From the NCBI RefSeq assembly GCF_050219315.1, contig NZ_CP116939.1, positions 2,604,001 to 2,668,000 of the forward strand: DNA of 64,000 bases. The letters run 5' to 3'. Position 1 is the first letter of the stretch, and the number at the start of each line of letters is the position of its first letter. Positions 44,880-54,364 of this stretch are shown here, in pieces. The stretch is from Megasphaera_A sueciensis (GTDB lineage: Bacteria > Bacillota > Negativicutes > Veillonellales > Megasphaeraceae). The position numbers were made by a program, and so were the translations under genes. A model generated the notes under the pieces. It did not search any database. It was not told where the DNA came from and saw only the letters and a list, made by a program, of their open reading frames with translations.

Positions 44880-46604
44880 ATGGCAACTAATCTTACGATG
44901 CCGCAATTAGGTCTGACGATGACAGAAGGAACGGTCTCGCAATGGCTGAAAAAAGTAGGCGACCCTGTTACAAAGGGAGAAGGAGTCGTTGAAGTAGAAA
45001 CAGATAAAATCAGTAATGTGGTTGAAGCACATGAAGAGGGAGTTCTTCTACAGATTGTGATGCAGGAAGGCGAATCAGGCCCAGTAAAATCCGTTATGGG
45101 GGTTATTGGACAACCAGGAGAACAAGTTGCACCGGTTCCGACTGAAGAAGCTGCTGCAGTACCGACAATTTCACCGGTAGTACCGGTGGTTTCGGTACAA
45201 CCTGCAACTGCATCGGGACAGAAGAGCATCATTGTTGTCGGAGCAGGCCCCGGCGGGTATGTAACTGCCATCAAGGCCGCCCAAATGGGAGCTAAGGTTT
45301 CCCTTATCGAAGCCGATAAAGTCGGCGGCACCTGCCTCAATGTCGGCTGTATCCCAACGAAAGCGCTGATCCATGTAAGCGCTACATTCAGTGCCATCAA
45401 AGAACAATCGGCTAAATTAGGCATCACTGTTTCCGGTATGGATGTCGATTGGGCTAAAGCGCAGCAATATAAAGGTTCTATTGTAAAAACATTGGTTGGC
45501 GGCGTGGAAGGCCTTTTGAAAGCCAACGGCGTTGCCGTGTATCGCGGCCGGGGAATTGTCAAAGATGCCCATACAATACAGGTCGGCAGTGAAACGCTTA
45601 CAGCGGACTCGATTATTTTGGCTGTCGGTTCTGAACCGGTACGCATCCCTATCCCCGGAGCCGATCTTCCGGGCGTGATCGATAGCACGGGGACCCTGGC
45701 ATTAACCGAAATACCCAAGAGCTTTGTCATTATCGGCGGTGGGGTTATCGGAATTGAATTTGCCTCTCTCTTTGCTTCGCTGGGAACGAAATGTACTATT
45801 GTGGAAGCACTGCCGAGAATCCTGCCTCCTATTGATGCAGAAATTACCCGCATGGTCCGAGCGGATCTCGAAGCCAGAGGGATTGATATCTTGACCGATG
45901 CCCGTGTAGAATCCATCGAACAATCCGGCGCCTCTTATACAGTCCATATGAATTACCAGGGACAGGCCCAAACGGTAGAAGGCGAAAAAGTATTGATGTG
46001 TGTAGGCCGCCGCGCAATGACCCAAGGTATCGGATTGGAAGAAGCCGGAATCGTCCTTAATCGCGGAAAGATTGTTACCGACGATCATTTCCAGACGAAT
46101 GTTCCCGGCATATATGCCATTGGGGACTGCAACGGCAAACTTATGCTGGCACATGCTGCTTCGGCACAGGGAATTGCTGCCGTCAATTATATTATGACTG
46201 GCCGGGACAGCTACCATGCAGAAACGGTTCCTTCCTGCATATATCTGGAACCGGAAGTTGCCAGTGTCGGGATGAAGGAAGAAGAATTGCAGGAACAAGG
46301 GATTGCCTACCGCTGCGGTACATTCCCCTTGTCTGGCAACGGCAAGGCTTTAATCGAAGCCGGCGGCAAAGGCATTATCAAGATTTTGGCCGATGCCAAA
46401 TACGGACAGATACTCGGAGTTCATATTTACGGGCCGCGGGCGACGGATTTAATTGCAGCGGCTGCGATTGCAATCCGGCTGGAAGCTACGGTGGACGAAT
46501 TTACGAGTACCGTATGGGCTCATCCGACCGTGGGAGAAGCATTAGGGGAAGCAGCAGAAGCTGTTTTTGGAAATTCGATTCATTGGCCGCCTAAAAAGAA
46601 ATAA
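44880..46604 (+). CDS. acoL: Dihydrolipoyl dehydrogenase with N-terminal lipoyl domain
   Basis: E3 of the acetoin complex, 574 residues. Residues 1-80 are a lipoyl domain (Lys43 in ETDKIS) nearly identical to that of acoC. After a linker, the FAD domain starts IIVVGAGPGGYV near 115, with redox-active cysteines in GGTCLNVGCIPTKAL, an NAD-binding motif IIGGGVIGIEFASLFASLG, and the C-terminal HPTVGE that supplies the catalytic His-Glu pair. It re-oxidises dihydrolipoamide on E2. The gene is the last of the operon and is followed by a terminator. Confidence 0.94.
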   Translation: MATNLTMPQLGLTMTEGTVSQWLKKVGDPVTKGEGVVEVETDKISNVVEAHEEGVLLQIVMQEGESGPVKSVMGVIGQPGEQVAPVPTEEAAAVPTISPVVPVVSVQPATASGQKSIIVVGAGPGGYVTAIKAAQMGAKVSLIEADKVGGTCLNVGCIPTKALIHVSATFSAIKEQSAKLGITVSGMDVDWAKAQQYKGSIVKTLVGGVEGLLKANGVAVYRGRGIVKDAHTIQVGSETLTADSIILAVGSEPVRIPIPGADLPGVIDSTGTLALTEIPKSFVIIGGGVIGIEFASLFASLGTKCTIVEALPRILPPIDAEITRMVRADLEARGIDILTDARVESIEQSGASYTVHMNYQGQAQTVEGEKVLMCVGRRAMTQGIGLEEAGIVLNRGKIVTDDHFQTNVPGIYAIGDCNGKLMLAHAASAQGIAAVNYIMTGRDSYHAETVPSCIYLEPEVASVGMKEEELQEQGIAYRCGTFPLSGNGKALIEAGGKGIIKILADAKYGQILGVHIYGPRATDLIAAAAIAIRLEATVDEFTSTVWAHPTVGEALGEAAEAVFGNSIHWPPKKK

Positions 46605-46616
46605 ACCGTGACAGAA

Positions 46617-46663
46617 AGAACGCCTTACAACTTCATTATTGCAGCTGTAAGGCGCTCTTTTTA
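46617..46663. terminator. Bidirectional terminator between acoL and acoR
   Basis: CGCCTTACA pairs with TGTAAGGCG, flanked by AAAGA and TCTTTTT, serving both converging genes. Confidence 0.88.
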
Positions 46664-46668
46664 ACTTT

Positions 46669-48633
46669 TTAATTGTTTTCCACTAAGATGTTTTCATCGA
46701 CTTCTTTCAATTTTGAATATAGTGTGTTTCTGCCGATATTAAGAGATTTTGCTGTTTGAGAAATGTTTTTATCGCATTGTTCGTATACTTGCATGATGTA
46801 ACGATGTTCAAATTCTTTTAACGTCATATTATCTCCTAACCAGCTGGGAGGGGGTGTATCTTGTTTTTTCATATTGGCAGGGAGAAAATCTTTGGTAATA
46901 ACTTCGTGAGGACAAGTGTAAATCATTCGTTCTACGACATTTTCTAATTCGCGGATATTACCTGGCCAAGTATATTTTTGCATGATGTCAAAAGATTCTT
47001 GATCAAAATGTTTTCTTTGGATATCTAAACGCTGGCATTTATTTTCCAGCAGCATATTTATTAATAAGACAATATCAGAATGACGTTCACGTAAAGGCGG
47101 CAGTGTAATCGGCAGTACGTTGAGCCGATAGTATAAATCGGCACGAAAATTCCCATTGGCGACCCCTTCTGCTAAGTCTTTATTAGTAGCTGCCAGCACG
47201 CGGACATCGATATCAATATAACGGGTACCTCCAATTCGCATAATACGTTGTTCCTGCAGTACACGGAGCAATTGAACTTGTATTTCTAGAGGCATATCAC
47301 CGATTTCGTCAAGAAATATAGTACCTCCGTGAGCTAGTTCGAATTTTCCTGCTTGTCCATTGCTTTTGGCACCCGTAAACGCGCCGCCTTCATAACCGAA
47401 AAGCTCGCTCTCTACCAGGTTTCGCGGTATAGCACCGCAGTTGATAGCGATGAACGGGCCATCATGCCGGGCGCTCGCTTGATGAATAGATTGAGCAATC
47501 AGTTCCTTTCCCGTGCCGCTTTCTCCTTGAATCAAGACATTGGCATTTCCGTTAGCAGCGATTTTAGCCATACGAATGGCTTCCAGCAAGGCAGAATCAT
47601 TTCCTAATATATCGTCGAAGGTAAATTTAGCAGTAGCTCCCGTAATTTTATTGATTAAATCCTTAACACGTTTGATTTCCCGGAATATATCAATGGCTCC
47701 GGTGGTCATACCATCGTCATCCTTTAAAATGATTGCTGTTTTAACAAAGTCGAGAGTACCGCGTTTTGTTTCGATAAAAAATTCGCGATCTGTATATCCT
47801 ACACCGGAACGTAAGGCATGCATGATGATAGGGTCAAAATCGACAAGTGAATCAATCGGTCTATTAATAGCTTTTCTTCGGTCGATATGCAAAGTTTTGG
47901 CTCCAAACGGATTAATATATTGTACGATTCCCTTAGCATTCAGCATGATTAGTCCGTCATTCATAGAGTCTAAAATTGTCATATACATATTTGTTTTTTC
48001 GGAAAGTGTAGAATTAGCCTGATCAGCTTTCATTAAATTAGAAATAGCAGAAGCGGTAGCAATAACCATGCTTAATGTATGAGAATTCACTTTATCTTTT
48101 GGACCGGCTAAACTGAAAACGCCGACAAGTTCACCGCTTGCGTCAATAATAGGAGCAGCTGAGCAGGAGGTATTATGATGAATCTTGCAATAATGTTCAA
48201 AGCCGGCTACTTGTAAGGGTTTTAATGTTTTTTGTACCAAGCTGATTGCCGAAGTACCGATCAACTCTTCTGTTTGTCTCAGACCTTCAGAATAATAAAG
48301 ACTGTGTGATAAGTCCGTGCCATGGGCAGGAAGTATGGTTTTTAATATATATCCATCTTTATCTGATAAGACTCCAATAAAAGAACTATTTTTAAAATCT
48401 TTCATTTCCATGAATAGACGTTGTACGAATGGTATAGCTATTTTGAGCAGTTCACTATTATGACTCATAATTTCTTCAAACGCTTTTCCCGTGACGACTT
48501 CTTGGCTATAGCCTTTTAAGGGATTGAGCTTAATGGAACGACAATAGTTCCAAGACTGAACAACTATAGGGGGAATAGTGGGTGAAGCCTCACCGGTCTC
48601 CATGAAAGTGTTCCAATCTTGTTCAGATACCAT
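46669..48633 (-). CDS. acoR: Sigma-54 activator of acetoin genes, AcoR-like
   Basis: A 654-residue enhancer-binding protein. An N-terminal sensor region of GAF type (about 60-200) and a PAS domain (about 220-320) precede the AAA+ domain with Walker A GESGTGKE, the GAFTGA loop, Walker B GGTIFLDEIGD, and a Fis-type helix-turn-helix (NISQTAKSLNIGRNTLYSKL). There is no receiver domain. This order matches AcoR, which senses acetoin and activates sigma-54 promoters. It converges on the acetoin operon, whose promoter at 39991 is of sigma-54 type. GGAGG precedes the ATG. Confidence 0.9.
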   Translation of the reverse strand: MVSEQDWNTFMETGEASPTIPPIVVQSWNYCRSIKLNPLKGYSQEVVTGKAFEEIMSHNSELLKIAIPFVQRLFMEMKDFKNSSFIGVLSDKDGYILKTILPAHGTDLSHSLYYSEGLRQTEELIGTSAISLVQKTLKPLQVAGFEHYCKIHHNTSCSAAPIIDASGELVGVFSLAGPKDKVNSHTLSMVIATASAISNLMKADQANSTLSEKTNMYMTILDSMNDGLIMLNAKGIVQYINPFGAKTLHIDRRKAINRPIDSLVDFDPIIMHALRSGVGYTDREFFIETKRGTLDFVKTAIILKDDDGMTTGAIDIFREIKRVKDLINKITGATAKFTFDDILGNDSALLEAIRMAKIAANGNANVLIQGESGTGKELIAQSIHQASARHDGPFIAINCGAIPRNLVESELFGYEGGAFTGAKSNGQAGKFELAHGGTIFLDEIGDMPLEIQVQLLRVLQEQRIMRIGGTRYIDIDVRVLAATNKDLAEGVANGNFRADLYYRLNVLPITLPPLRERHSDIVLLINMLLENKCQRLDIQRKHFDQESFDIMQKYTWPGNIRELENVVERMIYTCPHEVITKDFLPANMKKQDTPPPSWLGDNMTLKEFEHRYIMQVYEQCDKNISQTAKSLNIGRNTLYSKLKEVDENILVENN

Positions 48634-48821
48634 AATATAACCTCCTTTATTTCTTCACTGCTAAAATTAAATTTATATTTATTATATCATATTTGGATCA
48701 ATGCGTGTATAAAATTATGCATTAGGCGAATAGAATAAGTTATATTTATTATATTACTTAAGCATAGGAAATGAATAGTATGTCATGATTTTTAATCTGC
48801 AACAGGAAGAAGGCCGTATTG

Positions 48822-49544
48822 ATGACAAGAAAAATTTGTTCAATTTATTTAGGATGCCAGCCATATAATGTTGGATTGGAATATCAGCGGCAGGCTAAAA
48901 ATCTTGTTTTGCAGGGGATTTGGGATGCCGTATTTCTTATAATAGAGCATCCGCCGGTTATTACTATTGGCATGCATGGCGGTGATACGCACCTTTTAGT
49001 AACCGACGATTGGCTGAAAATACACCATGTAGATCTATTCCATACGAACCGCGGAGGTGATATTACTTGTCATAATCCGGGGCAGCTCATATGTTATCCC
49101 ATCATAAATCTAAAAAAATGGAATACAGATGTTCATTGGTATGTTCAACAGATAGAAGAAAGTATTATCCGAACCCTAAAGCGCTTGGGTATTACAGCTG
49201 GCCGCAAGGCTTTATACAGTGGAGTTTGGGTTGGAAATAAAAAAATAGCGGCTGTTGGTATCGGTGTAAAGCATTGGATTACCTATCATGGCATAGCATT
49301 AAATGTTTGTAATGATTTAGAACTTTTTTCTCATATTATTCCCTGCGGTATTACTGATTTTGGGGTAACCAATCTCAGGGAATTACACTGTCATATGTCT
49401 GCGGAAACGGTTGTACCTCTTATGCAAGATGGATTTATTTCGGTATTTCCGCATGATACATATAGTAACTTCACGTATTGGGGGGATTTATATGGAACAA
49501 AAAATTTTAGAAAAACCGAAATGGCTGGTACAGCATGTTTGTAA
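48822..49544 (+). CDS. lipB: Octanoyltransferase
   Basis: Transfers octanoyl from acyl carrier protein to lipoyl domains, the first step of lipoate synthesis. The 240-residue protein has RGGDITCHNPGQLICYP (near 70-86), the catalytic Lys in KIAAVGIGVKHWITYHG and the catalytic Cys in IIPCGI near 170. ATG at 48822 is used; the TTG before it is less likely. It lies beside the lipoate-dependent acetoin complex and overlaps lipA by 53 bases. Confidence 0.93.
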   Translation: MTRKICSIYLGCQPYNVGLEYQRQAKNLVLQGIWDAVFLIIEHPPVITIGMHGGDTHLLVTDDWLKIHHVDLFHTNRGGDITCHNPGQLICYPIINLKKWNTDVHWYVQQIEESIIRTLKRLGITAGRKALYSGVWVGNKKIAAVGIGVKHWITYHGIALNVCNDLELFSHIIPCGITDFGVTNLRELHCHMSAETVVPLMQDGFISVFPHDTYSNFTYWGDLYGTKNFRKTEMAGTACL

Positions 49545-50364
49545 TGATGATACATACAAAAATGTAAGAAAACTTGTAAAAAATCTGAATTTGCATACGG
49601 TTTGTGAAAGTGCGGATTGTCCGAATATTGGGGAGTGTTTTGGTCATAAGACTGCAACTTTTCTTATTTTGGGAGGTGTTTGTACACGAGCTTGTCGTTT
49701 TTGTGCAGTTCCCAAAGGAAAACCGGATTTAGTGGATCCGAATGAGCCGAAAAATTTAGCGCAGGCAGCCGCTTATTTAGGCTTGAAACATGTAGTTATT
49801 ACTTCTGTTACACGTGATGATTTGCCTCGGGGCGGGGCAGAACAATTTGCTGCTTGCATTGCTGCTGTGCGAAATAGTAGTCCGGATACTTCTATAGAAG
49901 TACTTACTCCTGATTTTCGGGGGAATGTTAGTGCTCTTAATATTGTTTTAAAAGCAAAACCCACGGTGTTTAATCATAATATTGAAACGGTTCCTCGATT
50001 GTATTCCGCTATCAGACCGATTGCCGATTACCAGCAATCCATTGATGTCCTGCGTTATGCTGCACATTATGGTGAACCACTGTTGGTAAAAAGCGGAATA
50101 ATGGTAGGATTGGGTGAAAGCCAGGAGGAAATAGAAGAAGTATGTAATGATTTACATGAAGCGGGCGTAAATATATTGACTATCGGACAGTATTTAAGAC
50201 CGTCATTAAAGCATGTCCCTGTAGCAGAATATGTGACTCCCGGAAAATTTGAAATGTATAAGCGGATTGCTAAAGGGATTGGTTTTGAGCATGTTGTGAG
50301 CGGACCTCTTGTTCGCAGTTCTTATCATGCCGGGCTTATGGTGGAGGAGTGTGTGCATCATTAA
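49492..50364 (+). CDS. lipA: Lipoyl synthase
   Basis: Radical SAM enzyme inserting two sulfurs into octanoyl groups. Both clusters are visible: the auxiliary CESADCPNIGEC (Cys-x4-Cys-x5-Cys) and the radical SAM CTRACRFC (Cys-x3-Cys-x2-Cys). The 290-residue length is normal. The start ATG at 49492 follows GGGGGA and lies inside lipB; the open frame extends 81 bases further upstream, but that part does not resemble the family. Together with lipB it supports lipoylation of AcoC and AcoL. Confidence 0.94.
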   Translation: MEQKILEKPKWLVQHVCNDDTYKNVRKLVKNLNLHTVCESADCPNIGECFGHKTATFLILGGVCTRACRFCAVPKGKPDLVDPNEPKNLAQAAAYLGLKHVVITSVTRDDLPRGGAEQFAACIAAVRNSSPDTSIEVLTPDFRGNVSALNIVLKAKPTVFNHNIETVPRLYSAIRPIADYQQSIDVLRYAAHYGEPLLVKSGIMVGLGESQEEIEEVCNDLHEAGVNILTIGQYLRPSLKHVPVAEYVTPGKFEMYKRIAKGIGFEHVVSGPLVRSSYHAGLMVEECVHH

Positions 50365-50427
50365 TGTGTAGTTTGCACAGTGATTACAATTTTCAGTATC
50401 TTATAATGATAGCAAGGAGTGATAGCA

Positions 50428-51465
50428 ATGGAAGGTATTATGAAATGTGTTGTCAAAACGGCAGCAGGTGTAGGAAATGTTGAACTTGTGCAACGTCCGA
50501 TACCGCAGGTGGGACCGAATGATATATTGATCAAAGTTCATGCCGTGGCTGTTTGCGGTACGGATGTCCACATTATGAATTGGAATGAATTTGCCAGCAG
50601 TCGTATGATTCCGCCGATGATTATCGGACATGAATTTTCAGGTGAAGTTGTGGAAAAAGGAGAATTAGTTTCACAAATTCAAATAGGAGATGCAGTTTCT
50701 GCAGAGACACATATTGTTTGTCATACTTGTGATGTTTGTCATAACGGACAGGAACATGTATGCCCTCATACGCGGACAATTGGCTTGAGCCGTGATGGAG
50801 CTTTGGCAGAATATGCATGCATACCGGCAGAAAATGCTGTTGTATTTAAAAAGTTTGCCAATTGGGAAGTGTTAAGTCTCATGGAGCCTTTTGTAGCGGC
50901 TGTTCATGCTGCTACACAATTTCCCGTTGCAGGAAAGTCAGTGGTGGTTATTGGCTGCGGTCCTATGGGTGCTATGGGAGCCAGTGTTGCAAAAAAATGC
51001 GGAGCTGCCAAGGTTATTGCCATAGAACCGGTGTCAGACCGAGGGAAAAAAGCATTGGAAATGGGTGCCGATGTGCTTATTAATCCTATAGAAGAAGAGG
51101 TATCTAAAGCAGTTCCGATGGCAAATGACGGAAATCTTATTGATGTTGTCCTTGATTTTTCCGGAAATGTTGGAGCTATTCAATCTAGCCTGACTTATAT
51201 TAAGCCGGAGGGGAAAATAGCAGTTCTTGGCCTATCGGACAGGCAGCTGTCTTTTGAACTTAGTGAATTTGTATATCGCGGATTGACGCTGAAAGGGATA
51301 GCTGGGCGGCGAATGTATCAGGACTGGGAAACAGCGAAGGGATTACTGGCAAGTGGTCTTGATTTATCTAACATTATTACACATAAACTTCCAATGACAG
51401 AATTTAAAGAAGGTTTGCGGCTCATGAAGACGGGTGAATGCTGCAAATGTGTACTTATTCCTTAA
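50428..51465 (+). CDS. Zinc-dependent alcohol dehydrogenase (butanediol/sorbitol dehydrogenase type)
   Basis: A 345-residue medium-chain dehydrogenase. Catalytic zinc ligands are in VCGTDVH and GHEFSGEV; the structural zinc motif is CHTCDVCHNGQEHVC with four cysteines; the NAD-binding loop is VIGCGPMGAMG. ATG at 50428 follows AAGGAG by 8 bases. Being next to the acetoin and lipoate genes, 2,3-butanediol dehydrogenase is attractive, but L-threonine 3-dehydrogenase and sorbitol dehydrogenase share these motifs. Confidence 0.82.
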   Translation: MEGIMKCVVKTAAGVGNVELVQRPIPQVGPNDILIKVHAVAVCGTDVHIMNWNEFASSRMIPPMIIGHEFSGEVVEKGELVSQIQIGDAVSAETHIVCHTCDVCHNGQEHVCPHTRTIGLSRDGALAEYACIPAENAVVFKKFANWEVLSLMEPFVAAVHAATQFPVAGKSVVVIGCGPMGAMGASVAKKCGAAKVIAIEPVSDRGKKALEMGADVLINPIEEEVSKAVPMANDGNLIDVVLDFSGNVGAIQSSLTYIKPEGKIAVLGLSDRQLSFELSEFVYRGLTLKGIAGRRMYQDWETAKGLLASGLDLSNIITHKLPMTEFKEGLRLMKTGECCKCVLIP

Positions 51466-51505
51466 CGTAATTATTGAATGTAACATACTCCCAATGAGGC
51501 AGCAA

Positions 51506-51552
51506 AAATACATGTAAAGTCTATGACCAGACTATGCATGTATTTTTGTCAT
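51506..51552 (+). terminator. Terminator after the zinc dehydrogenase gene
   Basis: AAAAATACATG pairs with CATGTATTTTT, with an inner AGTC/GACT pairing, followed by T-rich sequence. Confidence 0.8.
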
Positions 51553-51716
51553 TTTATACATATCATATCTGTTAATGTAAAGAACAACATAATAATTTGG
51601 GTTATTGTCTTTCCCGGTGTTTGGTACTATCATATAAGCGCAATATATTATGATATGCAGCCAATGTATATTGATTTAGCAAAATTAATCAATTATGAAT
51701 CAAAGGGGGGACAATT

Positions 51717-51872
51717 ATGTTATCATTTATTTCCAATCCTATATGCTGGGGTGCCATCCTTGTTTTTATTATGGGGCAATTTGCTATTGATGCTGTTTCT
51801 GCTATGCAGTATAAAAAAGATAAAAAAAATATGCAGGATGCAGAAGAACACAGACAACACCAATATGCATAA
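51717..51872 (+). CDS. Small membrane protein, 51 residues
   Basis: ATG at 51717 is preceded by AAAGGGGGG with 6 bases spacing, and the frame encodes 51 residues before TAA. The N-terminal half is hydrophobic (FISNPICWGAILVFIMGQFA), forming one transmembrane segment, and the C-terminal half is charged and hydrophilic (YKKDKKNMQDAEEHRQHQYA), so a small single-pass protein is expected. A terminator follows 17 bases after the stop. Function unknown. Confidence 0.65.
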   Translation: MLSFISNPICWGAILVFIMGQFAIDAVSAMQYKKDKKNMQDAEEHRQHQYA

Positions 51873-51888
51873 TAGATTATCTACATAT

Positions 51889-51922
51889 AAAGACCGGTTA
51901 GTATGTACGCCGGTCTTTTTTA
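51889..51922 (+). terminator. Terminator after the small membrane protein gene
   Basis: AAAGACCGG pairs with CCGGTCTTT followed by T-run. Confidence 0.88.
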
Positions 51923-51980
51923 TGTATACATTAAAGACAGTCTGCTGAGGAATAAGACATGCTGTAAATTCAATTTTTCT

Positions 51981-52009
51981 TGCCAAATTAAGGGTAATAT
52001 GATATACTA
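51981..52009 (+). promoter_or_regulatory. Sigma-70-type promoter of rpmE
   Basis: TTGCCA, 17-base spacer, TATACT, about 40 bases before the rpmE start. Confidence 0.65.
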
Positions 52010-52050
52010 TCTTAGCATAGGTTTTGTATGTTTGATGAGAAGAGGTGTGA

Positions 52051-52257
52051 ATGGTGAAAGAAGGAATCCATCCGAAGTACGGTAAAGCTGTAGTGACTTG
52101 TGCTTGCGGCAATACATTTGAAACTGGTTCGACTAAATCTGAACTGCGTGTTGAAATTTGCTCTAAATGTCATCCTTTCTTTACTGGCCAGCAACGTGCC
52201 GCTCAGGCTCGTGGCCGTATTGAACAGTTCAACAGAAGATATGGTAAGAAGGCTTAA
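52051..52257 (+). CDS. rpmE: Ribosomal protein L31, zinc-binding form
   Basis: Large-subunit ribosomal protein of 68 residues. It is the zinc-containing C+ type: CACG near residue 17 and CSKCHPF near 37 supply the cysteines. The ATG follows GAAGAGGTG. It begins a translation-related group continuing with yqhQ, prfA and prmC. Confidence 0.95.
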   Translation: MVKEGIHPKYGKAVVTCACGNTFETGSTKSELRVEICSKCHPFFTGQQRAAQARGRIEQFNRRYGKKA

Positions 52258-52329
52258 TAGGCAGTGGTACAAGTGGAATGGCAGAGCAGAAATGCTCTGC
52301 TCTATTTGTTTATAAAGAAAGGAGCTTTT

Positions 52330-53262
52330 ATGAGCAAACCAACAGCATATGTCGGTGGTCAAGCTGTCATTGAGGGTGTTATGATGCGAGGACCTGAATA
52401 TATAGCGACGGCAGTACGGACACCGTCCGGAGAGATTGTTGTCAAAAAAGATCGTATTCGTTCTATTATGGATAGATTTTCTATTTTAAAAAAACCTTTT
52501 ATTCGTGGAACGATTGCTTTATATGAATCACTGGTTTACGGAATGAAGAGTTTGTCTTACTCGGCCCAGGCATCGGGAGAAGAAGAAGAACAGATGAGTA
52601 ATGTACAGGTTGGCCTCACCATGGCTTTTTCAACGGTATTAGCCATTGTATTTTTTTTAATCATTCCCACGTATGGGGCTAAATTTATTCCCGGTGTTGC
52701 GGATAGTTCGTTTCGGCTTAACGTAGTAGAAGGGATATTGCGTCTCCTTATATTTCTATTATATATATGGGCGATTTCGCTTACAAAGGATATACAACGA
52801 GTATTTGAATATCATGGAGCCGAGCATCAAACGATTTGGACATATGAAGCAGGTGAAGAACTAACGGTAGAAAATGTGCAAAAGCATAGCCGGCTTCATC
52901 CTCGCTGCGGTACTAATTTTCTTTTGATTGTTATGGTGGTATCTATTTTTGTGTTTGCTTTTTTAGGATGGCCGAATTTAATGGAAAGAATTATATCTCG
53001 CATAGTCCTTATGCCGGTTGTTGCAGGAGTAAGCTATGAAATGATCCGGTTAGCAGCACGAACGACGAATCCCATAGTACAGCTGCTTTTTAAACCTGGT
53101 TTATGGATGCAGCTGCTGACAACGCGAAAACCTTATCCTGATCAGATTGAGGTGGCGATACGAGCATTGGAGGCTGCGCGTCCGGCAGAAATAAAAGAGC
53201 AGGAAGTCGAAAAGAGGGAAGATACGGTGATACAACAAAAAATTCCGGCAGTGGGACGATAA
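52330..53262 (+). CDS. DUF1385 membrane protein (YqhQ family)
   Basis: A 310-residue membrane protein of unknown function commonly found between rpmE and prfA in Firmicutes. The conserved opening YVGGQAVIEGVMMRGP (residues 6-21) and the central EYHGAEHQTIWTYE (about 180-193) are the family signature, followed by HPRCGTNFL. About four to five transmembrane segments are visible. The ATG at 52330 follows GGAG; the open frame starts 66 bases earlier without a ribosome site. Confidence 0.88.
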   Translation: MSKPTAYVGGQAVIEGVMMRGPEYIATAVRTPSGEIVVKKDRIRSIMDRFSILKKPFIRGTIALYESLVYGMKSLSYSAQASGEEEEQMSNVQVGLTMAFSTVLAIVFFLIIPTYGAKFIPGVADSSFRLNVVEGILRLLIFLLYIWAISLTKDIQRVFEYHGAEHQTIWTYEAGEELTVENVQKHSRLHPRCGTNFLLIVMVVSIFVFAFLGWPNLMERIISRIVLMPVVAGVSYEMIRLAARTTNPIVQLLFKPGLWMQLLTTRKPYPDQIEVAIRALEAARPAEIKEQEVEKREDTVIQQKIPAVGR

Positions 53263-53281
53263 AGAAGGAGAGGAATGGGTC

Positions 53282-54364
53282 GTGTTTTTTGATAAAGTAC
53301 AGTCTGTAGAAAACAAATTCATGGATCTCGAGCAGCGTATCAGTGATCCAGATGTTATTGCCCGCCAGGAGGAATGGCAGAAACTTACTAAGGAACATGC
53401 TTCTTTAGTACCTATAGTGGAAGTTTTCCGTAAATATAAAGAAATAACGGAACTGCTGAAAGGCGATACGGAAATTTTGAATGATAAGGACAGCGATGCC
53501 GATCTGGTTGTAATGGCTAAAGAAGAAATATCGGATCTTGAAAAGAAACAATCTGATTTAGAAGAACAAATGCATATTCTTATGCTGCCGAAAGATCCTC
53601 AGGATGACAAAAATGTTATCATGGAAATTCGTGGTGGCGCCGGTGGTGATGAAGCAGCGCTTTTTGCTGGAGATTTGTTTCGTATGTATTCGAAATATAT
53701 AGAGAAACAGGCTGGATGGAAAGCAAGTTTAATTAGTTCCAATGCACCGGAATTAGGCGGATTTAAAGAAGTTATTTTTTCAGTAGAAGGCACTGGTGTA
53801 TATGGTAAGCTAAAATATGAATCAGGTGTTCATCGAGTGCAACGGGTACCTGTAACTGAAGCTGGAGGGCGTATTCATACATCGACAGCGACAGTTGCTG
53901 TTCTTCCTGAAGTGGAAGACGTAGAAGTAGACTTAAATATGGATGATGTTCGTGTTGATTATTTTCGTTCGAGCGGAGCTGGCGGACAGCATGTTAATAA
54001 AACAAGTTCAGCGGTACGTATGACGCATATACCTACGGGTATTGTTGTTGAATGTCAAGATGAACGATCACAAATGGAAAACAGAGCAAAAGCTACAAGA
54101 GTGCTGAAAGCAAGACTTTTTGATAAGGCACAGCAGGAGGCTAAGGCGGAAGAAACGGAAGCCAGGCGCAGTCAGGTGGGAACAGGAGACCGCAGTGAAC
54201 GTATTCGAACCTATAATTATCCGCAGGGGCGTGTTACCGATCATCGCATAAATCTTACTCTCTATAAATTGGAAAATGTTCTCAACGGTGATTTGGATGA
54301 CTTCATACAAGCATTGGCTGAGGCTAGGAGAGCGGAATTAATGAAAGAAGAAGGAAATGAATAA
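53282..54364 (+). CDS. prfA: Peptide chain release factor 1
   Basis: Terminates translation at UAA and UAG. The 360-residue protein starts with GTG after AAGGAGAGG. The GGQ hydrolysis motif lies in RSSGAGGQHVNKTSSAVR near 232-249 and the anticodon-like PVTEAGG (about 188) replaces the PAT motif typical of E. coli RF1 with the same region. It overlaps prmC, which methylates its GGQ glutamine. Confidence 0.95.
   Translation: MFFDKVQSVENKFMDLEQRISDPDVIARQEEWQKLTKEHASLVPIVEVFRKYKEITELLKGDTEILNDKDSDADLVVMAKEEISDLEKKQSDLEEQMHILMLPKDPQDDKNVIMEIRGGAGGDEAALFAGDLFRMYSKYIEKQAGWKASLISSNAPELGGFKEVIFSVEGTGVYGKLKYESGVHRVQRVPVTEAGGRIHTSTATVAVLPEVEDVEVDLNMDDVRVDYFRSSGAGGQHVNKTSSAVRMTHIPTGIVVECQDERSQMENRAKATRVLKARLFDKAQQEAKAEETEARRSQVGTGDRSERIRTYNYPQGRVTDHRINLTLYKLENVLNGDLDDFIQALAEARRAELMKEEGNE

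Noticed and set aside
44852..45916. 354-codon minus-strand frame opposite acoL
   Set aside because: It is a mirror frame of a GC-richer gene with strong codon bias; acoL has all family motifs while this frame has none.
51523..51948. 141-codon plus-strand frame
   Set aside because: It runs through a terminator and across the better-supported 51-residue gene, has no ribosome site and low-complexity content.
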